Source: Oscillibacter valericigenes
Lineage (GTDB): Bacteria; Bacillota; Clostridia; Oscillospirales; Oscillospiraceae
NCBI RefSeq assembly: GCF_016902445.1
Contig: NZ_JACSNX010000008.1
Span: 24,789 to 88,788 of the forward strand
Direction: 5' to 3'
Length of the DNA: 64,000 bases
Shown: one piece after another, positions 58,256 through 64,000 of the stretch
Numbering within the stretch: position 1 is the stretch's first letter
Layout of the letters: every line of letters starts with the position of its first letter
Position numbers and translations under genes: made by a program
The notes under the pieces: generated by a model
The model's database searches: none
What the model saw: the letters and a program-made list of their open reading frames with translations, nothing else
Told to the model about the DNA's origin: nothing

Positions 58256-59797
58256 TTATTCCCACTCAATGGTTGCCGGGGGCTTGCTGGTGATATCGTA
58301 CACGATCCGGTTGATGTGGGGCACCTCGTTGACGATGCGCACGCTGACACGGTCCAAGACCTCGTAGGGAATACGGGTCCAGTCGGCGGTCATGAAGTCC
58401 GTGGTGGTGACGGACCGCAGGGCCAGGGTGTAGTCGTACGTCCGGCCGTCGCCCATGACGCCCACGGAGCGCATGTTGGTCAGCACCGCGAAGTACTGGC
58501 TCATGGTGCCCTCCAGATGGGCCTTGGCGATCTCGTCCCGGAAGATGAAGTCCGCCTGGCGCAGGGTGTCCAGCTTCTCCTTGGTGATCTCACCGATCAC
58601 CCGGATGGCAAGGCCCGGGCCCGGGAAGGGCTGGCGCATCACCAGGTACTCCGGCAGGCCCAGCTCCCGGCCCAGCTGACGGACCTCGTCCTTGAACAGC
58701 ATCCGCAGGGGCTCGATGATCTCCTTGAAGTCCACATAGTCCGGCAGACCGCCCACGTTGTGGTGACTCTTGATGACGGCGGCGTCGCCGGTGCCGGACT
58801 CGATCACGTCGGGATAGATGGTGCCCTGGACCAGATAGTCCACCTGGCCGATCTTCTTGGCCTCCGCCTCAAAGACCCGGATGAACTCCTCACCGATGAT
58901 CTTCCGCTTGCGCTCCGGCTCCGTGACCCCGGCCAGCTTGCCCAGGAACAGGTCCTCGGCGTTGGCCCGGACGAAGTTGATGTCCCACTTTTTGAAGGCG
59001 GCCTCCACCTCGTCGCCCTCGTTCAGGCGCATGAGACCGTGGTCCACGAACACGCAGGTCAGCTGGCTGCCCACGGCCTCGGCCACCAGGGCCGCTGCCA
59101 CGGAGGAGTCCACGCCGCCGGACAGGGCCAGCAGGACCTTGCCGTCCCCGACCTTCTCCCGGATCTGGCGGATGGCGGTCTCCTTGTAGTCGCCCATGGT
59201 CCAGTCGCCCGCCGCGCCGCAGACCTCGTACAGGAAGTTGCGGATCATGTCGGTGCCGTGCTCCGTGTGGTTGACCTCGGGATGGTACTGGACGCCGTAG
59301 AAGCCCCGGCTCTCGTCACAGATGGCCACGTTGGGGCAGGCGCCGGAGTGGGCCACCAGGGCGAAGCCCTCCGGCACCTTCTCCATGTAGTCGCCGTGGC
59401 TCATCCAGGTGATGCCCTGGGCGGGCAGACCCTTGAAGAGCCTGCAGGATGTGTCGAAATACGTCTCGGTCTTGCCGTACTCCCGGGCGGAGTCATCCTG
59501 GGCCTCGGTGACCCGGCCGCCCAGGTTGTGGGCCATCAGCTGGCAGCCGTAGCAGATGCCCAGGATGGGCACGCCCCAGGTGAAGATGGCCGGGTCCACC
59601 TGGGGGGACTTGGGATCATACACGCTGTTGGGGCCGCCGGTGAAGATGATGCCGATGGGCTCCATGGCGCGGATCTGCTCCAGCGGGGTGGTGTAGGGCT
59701 TCACCTCGCAGTAGACGCCGCACTCCCGGACCCGGCGGGCGATCAGCTGGTTGTACTGCCCGCCGAAGTCCAGCACGATGACAGTCTGGTGAGACAA
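58256..59797 (-). CDS. guaA: GMP synthase (glutamine-hydrolysing)
   Basis: A 513-residue GMP synthetase. The glutaminase domain begins [20 protein letters not shown], with [15 protein letters not shown] holding the Cys and [11 protein letters not shown] the His-Glu pair. The ATP pyrophosphatase loop is [15 protein letters not shown]; the C-terminal dimerisation domain ends with the family's KPPATIEWE. It turns XMP to GMP. The start is TTG at 59797, with AAAGGAGG seven bases before; longer frames run into xpt. It follows xpt after 41 bases, and the two form a guanine-nucleotide unit. Confidence 0.97.
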   Translation of the reverse strand: MSHQTVIVLDFGGQYNQLIARRVRECGVYCEVKPYTTPLEQIRAMEPIGIIFTGGPNSVYDPKSPQVDPAIFTWGVPILGICYGCQLMAHNLGGRVTEAQDDSAREYGKTETYFDTSCRLFKGLPAQGITWMSHGDYMEKVPEGFALVAHSGACPNVAICDESRGFYGVQYHPEVNHTEHGTDMIRNFLYEVCGAAGDWTMGDYKETAIRQIREKVGDGKVLLALSGGVDSSVAAALVAEAVGSQLTCVFVDHGLMRLNEGDEVEAAFKKWDINFVRANAEDLFLGKLAGVTEPERKRKIIGEEFIRVFEAEAKKIGQVDYLVQGTIYPDVIESGTGDAAVIKSHHNVGGLPDYVDFKEIIEPLRMLFKDEVRQLGRELGLPEYLVMRQPFPGPGLAIRVIGEITKEKLDTLRQADFIFRDEIAKAHLEGTMSQYFAVLTNMRSVGVMGDGRTYDYTLALRSVTTTDFMTADWTRIPYEVLDRVSVRIVNEVPHINRIVYDITSKPPATIEWE

Positions 59798-59838
59798 GGG
59801 GATTCCTCCTTTGTGTAAATTCGGTTCAGGCGAAGGGC

Positions 59839-60417
59839 TCAGTCCTCGTCCCGGAAGACGATGTTGCCGGGCTCGGCGGACTCGATGATGGCCAGGGACT
59901 TCAGGTTCACGCCGGCGGCCCGCAGCCGGTCGCCGCCGCCCTGGAAGCCCTTCTCCACGGCGCAGCCGATGCCCACCAGCGTGGCGCCGGCGGCATCGAC
60001 GATGTCGCACAGGCCCCGCATGGCCTCGCCGTTGGCCATGAAGTCGTCGATGATCAGCACCTTGTCGTCGGAGGAGAGCCACTCCTTGGACACCAGCAGG
60101 GTCACCTTCTTCTTATAGGTGTAGGAGAAGATGTCGCTCTGGTACAGGCCGCCCTCGATGTTGTCGCTCTTGGCCTTCTTGGCGAAGATCATGGGCTTGT
60201 GGTAATGCTGGGCCACGATGGCGGACAGGGCGATGCCGCTGGCCTCGGCGGTGAGGATCACGGTGACCTCGTCCATGTTGAAGTGCTTGCCGAACTCCTC
60301 GGCGATGTGGTCCATCAGCTCCGTGTCGATGCGGTGGTTCAGGAAGCCGTCCACCTTGATGATGTTGCCGGGCAGCACCTTGCCCTCTTTCACAATGCGG
60401 TCCTTCAGTTCCTGCAT
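59839..60417 (-). CDS. xpt: Xanthine phosphoribosyltransferase
   Basis: A 192-residue Xpt. [20 protein letters not shown] at the N-terminus and the PRPP loop [17 protein letters not shown] are diagnostic, as is [15 protein letters not shown]. It adds ribose phosphate to xanthine to give XMP, which the next gene product, GuaA, converts to GMP. No purine riboswitch, which controls xpt in Bacillus, is seen in the leader; a promoter with TTGCAA/GATAAT lies upstream. Confidence 0.96.
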   Translation of the reverse strand: MQELKDRIVKEGKVLPGNIIKVDGFLNHRIDTELMDHIAEEFGKHFNMDEVTVILTAEASGIALSAIVAQHYHKPMIFAKKAKSDNIEGGLYQSDIFSYTYKKKVTLLVSKEWLSSDDKVLIIDDFMANGEAMRGLCDIVDAAGATLVGIGCAVEKGFQGGGDRLRAAGVNLKSLAIIESAEPGNIVFRDED

Positions 60418-60481
60418 GGGTGATTCCCCCTTGATCTCTCTGTATTTTGCATGATTTTATGCCAAATTTGATCTTTTTCCT

Positions 60482-60510
60482 ATTATCTCGAATCCTGCTG
60501 CATTTTGCAA
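60482..60510 (-). promoter_or_regulatory. Promoter of xpt-guaA
   Basis: TTGCAA and GATAAT on the minus strand with a 17-base spacer. A GCAT-AAAATC-ATGC palindrome (around 60451-60464) lies in the leader. Confidence 0.65.
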
Positions 60511-60579
60511 CTGTTTTTGCCCACAAAATGCGGGGCCTCTCTCCGGTGGATTTGCATAGGACGGACAAAAAGGAACAAA

Positions 60580-60609
60580 AGCCGCACCGTGGATGGACAC
60601 AGTGCGGCC
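60580..60609 (-). terminator. Terminator of the Mrp gene
   Basis: GCCGCAC and GTGCGGC stem with a 14-base inner part, followed by TTTTG on the minus strand. Confidence 0.65.
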
Positions 60610-60617
60610 GTTGTGTT

Positions 60618-61439
60618 TTACTTCCCCTCCAGCTTGTCGGCGGCCTGGTCCAGCCAGCTGCCCTGGAAGGATTCGATGTCCCCGGCGTCGGTGAGAGCGG
60701 CCAGGGCCGGATCGATGGGCATCTCCGCCAGCACGGGCAGGTGATGGCGCTCCGCGGCCTGGGCGGTCTTGCCCTGGCCGAAGAGGTAGATCTTCTTCCC
60801 GCAGTCCGGGCAGGCCACATAGCTCATGTTTTCCACCAGACCCACGATGGGGACCTCCATCATCTCCGCCATTTTGACGGCCTTCTCCACCACCATGCTC
60901 ACCAGCTCCTGGGGGGAGGCCACGATGACGATGCCGTCCAGGGGGATGGACTGGAACACGCTGAGAGACACGTCGCCGGTTCCCGGCGGCATGTCCACGA
61001 ACAGATAGTCGCAGTTCCACAGCACATCGGTCCAGAACTGCTGGACCACGCCGGAGATGACCGGGCCCCGCCAGATGACCGGGTCCGTCTCATTGGGCAG
61101 CAGCAGGTTGGTGCTCATCACCTGGATGCCGGTTTTGGACACCATGGGATACAGCCCCGCCTCACTGCCCATGGCCTGGCCGTGGATGCCGAAGGCCTTG
61201 GGGATGGAGGGGCCGGTGACGTCGGCGTCCAGGACGCCCACCTGGTAGCCCCGGCGGCGCATGGTGACCGCCAGCTGGCTGGTGACCATGGATTTGCCCA
61301 CGCCGCCCTTGCCGGACACGACGCCGAACACTTTGCCGATGTGGGCCTCGGGATGGTGCTCCTTCAGCAGGGACTGGGGCTCCTGCCGCTCGCTGCAGCT
61401 CTCGCCGCAGGTGGAGCAGTCATGGGTGCATTCGCTCAT
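60618..61439 (-). CDS. Mrp/NBP35-type P-loop iron-sulfur carrier ATPase
   Basis: A 273-residue Mrp/ApbC protein. The N-terminus MSECTHDCSTCGESC has four Cys as in NBP35-like forms. The deviant Walker A is VSGKGGVGKSMV; VLDADVTGPSIPKAFG and VDMPPGTGD follow, and ENMSYVACPDCGKK carries the CxxC that bridges a [4Fe-4S] cluster between two subunits. It delivers iron-sulfur clusters to target proteins. ATG at 61439 follows AAAGGAG. Single-gene unit. Confidence 0.93.
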   Translation of the reverse strand: MSECTHDCSTCGESCSERQEPQSLLKEHHPEAHIGKVFGVVSGKGGVGKSMVTSQLAVTMRRRGYQVGVLDADVTGPSIPKAFGIHGQAMGSEAGLYPMVSKTGIQVMSTNLLLPNETDPVIWRGPVISGVVQQFWTDVLWNCDYLFVDMPPGTGDVSLSVFQSIPLDGIVIVASPQELVSMVVEKAVKMAEMMEVPIVGLVENMSYVACPDCGKKIYLFGQGKTAQAAERHHLPVLAEMPIDPALAALTDAGDIESFQGSWLDQAADKLEGK

Positions 61440-61538
61440 AATACGGATATCTCCTTTTTTCGCTTCCGCGTGATCTAACAAGGTCTCAGGCGCCCGGGCA
61501 CCATTCTATTTTAAATGTGTACCGGCGCAATCCATATC

Positions 61539-63779
61539 TTATACCTCTTCCCCCGCATCCGTCAACCGCTGGATGGAAACTTCGCCGTCTCCGGCAAAAA
61601 ATTCCGCCTCCCGGCTGTGGCAGGTGAAGAGCAGGATCTGCCGGTCCCCAGCGGCCTCCTTCAAAAACCGCAGGGCGGCGGCGCAGCGCCGGTCGTCGAA
61701 ATTGGCCAGGGCATCGTCCAGCACGATGGGCACCTGCTTTTCCGGCGGCAGCACCAGGTCGCAGATGGCCAGCCGCACCGCCAGATACAGCTGGTCCAGC
61801 GTCCCGGCGGAGAGCAGCGCCGCGTCCCGGAACACCGGATCCCCCGCCGGCTCGGCGGAGAGGCGGAAACTCCGGTCCAGCACCACGCCGCTGTAACGGC
61901 TGCCGGTGAGCTGGGCGAAGATCTCGGCGGCCCGGCGGCCCAATTCCGGGGAGAACCGGTTCTGCAGGGCGGTGTTGGCCCGCTCCAGCGTCTCCATGGC
62001 CAGGCGGATGGCGCTGTACTCCGCCTCCAGCCCGGCCCGCTGTTCCTCCAGCGCCGCCCGGCGGGCCCGAAGGTCCTCAGGATTTTTCAGGGCTTGGAGC
62101 TGGCCGGTGAGATGGTCCGCCGCCGACCGGGCCTGGGCCAGAGCGGCCCGGGCCGCCTCCAGATCGGCGGAGACGGCCTCCCGGCTCCGGACCGGGGCGG
62201 GGGGCTCGTCGGCGGGGACGTCCGCCTCCGGCGTCTGCTGGGCCTGGAGGTCACAGCGCAGCCGGGCCTCCCGGGCGGCGGACTCCACCTCCGCCAGCTC
62301 CTTCCGGCGGACGGCGCAGGAGCGCAGCAGCTGATCTGCCGTTGGGATGTCAAAGGCTCCCGGGGCAAAGCGCCGGACCTCCAGCAGGATGCCCTGCTCG
62401 TTGGAGGTCAGCGTATTATATAAGGTATCTGCGGCCGCGGACTTGGCGTTGGCGTTGGCCTGGGCGGCGTCCCGGGCTTCCCACAGCTTGGCGTAAGCGG
62501 CGGCCTGCATCCGCAGTTCGGCAGCGGAGGAAACACCATGCTTTTTCAAAAACGCGGAGGTCTCTTTCTGCCACTTGTGATTCTTATAGATGGGAATAAC
62601 CAGAGCGCCGATGGCGCAGGGAATGCCATAGAAAATAGCATCCGCAAAGGCATCATTCATGCCAAGAATACTGATGATGCTTAAAATTAAGGCAAGGGCC
62701 CCCAGAAAAATAGAGGGCAGCAGCTCACTGAGCGGCCAGGGGGCGGAATCGGGAACGGAGGCGGCGGATTTCCGAGCCTCCTCTGCTGTTTGCCCGGCAA
62801 AGGGGCTCTCGTTGACGGCGGCCTCCGCCCGCAGCAATGCCTTCATGGCCTCGTCCCGCTCCGACCGGGCCTTGTCCACGGCCTTTCGGGTGGTCTCCAG
62901 ATTGACGATGGCGCCCCGCAGCCGGGCGATGGTCTCGTTCTCCGGGATCTGATCCCTTTGGAGCTGTTCCCGCACCTGGGCGGCACGGTCCTCTGCCTGC
63001 CGGGCGGCTTCTGCCGCATCCGAGAGCACCCGGCGGCGCTGGGCGGCCTCCCAGCGGTCACAGGCGGCCAGCTCGCCCTGAACGGATTCCACCCGCACGG
63101 CCAGGGCTTCTGCCTGGGCACGGGCGTCAGCCAGCTGCCGGGCCAGCGCACTGCTGTCAGCCAGCTGCCGCTCCAGGTCCGCCAGCTCCGCCTCCAGCGC
63201 CGGGAGCTGGCCGGTCCTGTTGTGCCGGCGGCGGTTCAGCTGCTTTTTCAGGGCTTCCGCGGCCTCTGTATAAGAGGTGCCCTCCTCCCCTGAGGAGATC
63301 AGGGCGGCGACGCGCCGCTCCAGTTCGGCGTCCTGGCTGATGGACAGGCCGTTCTGCCGGATGAAGGCGCTGCGCTCGAACACCTCCCGGCTGATGCCCA
63401 GCAGCGACTCTCCGCAGCCGGTGCCGGTCAGGCCCGGCACCGGCTCGTTGGTGCCCGTGTAGACGGCGGCGAATTCCCCCATGGGGCTGGTCTGACGGCG
63501 GGTGGCGCGGGTCAGCGTCAGTTCCCCCAGGTCCGTGGAGCAGTCCATCCGGCCGGACATGGAGACGCCGGACCAGGGGGCGAAGCGGTTCTTGTCCGCG
63601 ATGAAGCCCGCCCGGTCCCGCTCCCGGCTGTTGATGCCATAGAGGATCGCCAGCAGAAACGCGCACCAGGTGGACTTCCCTGTTTCATTGGGCGCCTGCA
63701 GGATATTCAGACCGTCCTGCAGCTCCAGTGTGCTGCCCCGCAGCTTTCCGAAGGTGGCGGTCATGCGATGGATTCGCAG
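61539..63779 (-). CDS. YhaN-like SMC-type AAA ATPase with central membrane hairpin
   Basis: A 746-residue ABC/SMC-type ATPase. Walker A is APNETGKST near residue 30, and the C-terminal part has LSAGTLDQLYLAVRLAI (signature) and VPIVLDDALANFDD (Walker B). Between them lie long coiled coils (about residues 165-340 and 410-630). Unlike RecN or SbcC, the coil is broken by two hydrophobic segments (LPSIFLGALALILSIISIL and AIFYGIPCAIGALVIPIY), as in YhaN. Such proteins usually work with an SbcD-like nuclease, which is not in the window. The best start is a CTG (MRIHRMTATFG) behind AGGAGGGATCTCT; ATG at 63764 is the alternative. A TATAAT -10 lies at 63829-63824. Confidence 0.82.
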   Translation of the reverse strand: MRIHRMTATFGKLRGSTLELQDGLNILQAPNETGKSTWCAFLLAILYGINSRERDRAGFIADKNRFAPWSGVSMSGRMDCSTDLGELTLTRATRRQTSPMGEFAAVYTGTNEPVPGLTGTGCGESLLGISREVFERSAFIRQNGLSISQDAELERRVAALISSGEEGTSYTEAAEALKKQLNRRRHNRTGQLPALEAELADLERQLADSSALARQLADARAQAEALAVRVESVQGELAACDRWEAAQRRRVLSDAAEAARQAEDRAAQVREQLQRDQIPENETIARLRGAIVNLETTRKAVDKARSERDEAMKALLRAEAAVNESPFAGQTAEEARKSAASVPDSAPWPLSELLPSIFLGALALILSIISILGMNDAFADAIFYGIPCAIGALVIPIYKNHKWQKETSAFLKKHGVSSAAELRMQAAAYAKLWEARDAAQANANAKSAAADTLYNTLTSNEQGILLEVRRFAPGAFDIPTADQLLRSCAVRRKELAEVESAAREARLRCDLQAQQTPEADVPADEPPAPVRSREAVSADLEAARAALAQARSAADHLTGQLQALKNPEDLRARRAALEEQRAGLEAEYSAIRLAMETLERANTALQNRFSPELGRRAAEIFAQLTGSRYSGVVLDRSFRLSAEPAGDPVFRDAALLSAGTLDQLYLAVRLAICDLVLPPEKQVPIVLDDALANFDDRRCAAALRFLKEAAGDRQILLFTCHSREAEFFAGDGEVSIQRLTDAGEEV

Positions 63780-63914
63780 AGAGATCCCTCCTAATCTAAT
63801 GTATAGTTCCATGTTCACAGGACATTATAGCACTGGAACCCCGGTTTGCCCAGCCTGATTTGAGGAGCGGAAATGCGTCCTCAAAAAGGGAGCGAAAAAA
63901 GGTGAAAAAAGGTA

Positions 63915-63943
63915 TTGACAAAGAGGGAAGGATTTGGTATTCT
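63915..63943 (+). promoter_or_regulatory. Strong promoter at right edge, probably of an rRNA operon
   Basis: TTGACA (63915-63920) and TATTCT (63938-63943), 17-base spacer, with an A-rich stretch (AAAAAAGGTGAAAAAAGG) just upstream like an UP element. The transcript would begin AACAAAGCTGTCGG and shows no reading frame in the remaining 50 bases. This fits an rrn leader of Oscillospiraceae type; the rRNA would lie beyond 64000. Confidence 0.55.
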
Positions 63944-64000
63944 AACAAAGCTGTCGGCGCGGTGGTGAGCCGCGGCGGAGAGCGGAAGAAAAAAGCTCTT

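Noticed and set aside
58256..60082. GMP synthase frame extended to 608 codons
   Set aside because: The extra N-terminus lies inside xpt and has no homology; the TTG at 59797 has a perfect ribosome site and the usual enzyme start.
60418..60520. Purine riboswitch before xpt
   Set aside because: xpt is a classic riboswitch target, but the leader lacks the conserved purine-aptamer loops and is too short.
1..64000. CRISPR array, prophage, IS element or toxin-antitoxin pair
   Set aside because: No regularly spaced direct repeats, no transposase, integrase, phage structural or cas genes were seen; the PIN domain at the left edge belongs to a PhoH fusion, not a stand-alone toxin.

Overview
The window is a GC-rich, gene-dense chromosomal segment with no phage, plasmid or IS transposase genes. 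Gene content points to an anaerobic gut Firmicute of the Oscillospiraceae type (Flavonifractor/Lawsonibacter/Oscillibacter-like). The main clues are a ferredoxin-linked 2-oxoacid oxidoreductase, glutamine synthetase III, T-box leaders, class I KARI-type protein, low-G+C-type promoters (TTGACA/TATAAT, 16-18 nt spacers) and frequent TTG/GTG starts. The assignment is inference from content, not from an rRNA; an rRNA-type promoter sits at the right edge but the rRNA itself is outside.

Left part (1-8.2 kb): the 5' part of a PIN-PhoH ATPase gene, an AspT-like antiporter, then a compact locus of a FadR-type GntR regulator, a diverged IlvC-like reductase, a methionine gamma-lyase-type PLP enzyme, an NhaC-family carrier and a kynurenine-formamidase-like hydrolase. 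The same 15-bp palindrome lies just downstream of the -10 boxes of the IlvC-like gene and the lyase. The IlvC-like protein lacks the catalytic His and the PKGPG segment of true ketol-acid reductoisomerase, so this looks like an uncharacterised pathway; I consider it the best candidate here for an undescribed system.

8.2-23 kb: tRNA-Ser(GGA), a small membrane protein, a histidine phosphatase-GNAT fusion, a Nudix hydrolase with a lipid kinase, a full peptide ABC importer operon (SBP, two permeases, two ATPases) carrying a DUF3810 metalloprotein and a GT8 glycosyltransferase, htpG, a zinc-ribbon membrane protein with an acetyltransferase, and ilvE under an Ile-type T-box with an unusually short Stem I.

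23-31.3 kb: a branched-chain 2-oxoacid:ferredoxin oxidoreductase operon divergent from a second GntR regulator whose twin half-sites overlap both promoters; a P1B metal ATPase and a CsoR repressor sharing an operator type but separated by an AT-rich orphan gene, a MITE-like element and an acetyltransferase.

31.3-39.7 kb: one uninterrupted operon for the entire shikimate pathway plus the Phe and Tyr branches (DAHP synthase, tyrA, aroB, aroA, aroC, pheA, an aroE-aroK fusion, aroQ), preceded by a 34-residue Phe/Tyr-rich leader peptide and an intrinsic terminator, i.e. a predicted attenuator.

39.7-64 kb: a zinc phospholipase C-like protein, a CoA transferase, lrgAB, glutamine synthetase III, asnB under an Asn T-box, purB, purA, a methyltransferase, a DUF1846 protein, a 1-kb non-coding stretch holding two inverted copies of a hairpin-bearing repeat, the Tex protein, a small metallopeptidase, uridine phosphorylase, a DUF1275 membrane protein, guaA-xpt, an Mrp ATPase and a YhaN-like SMC ATPase. 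Nitrogen assimilation (glnN, asnB) and purine synthesis/salvage (purA, purB, guaA, xpt) dominate this part.
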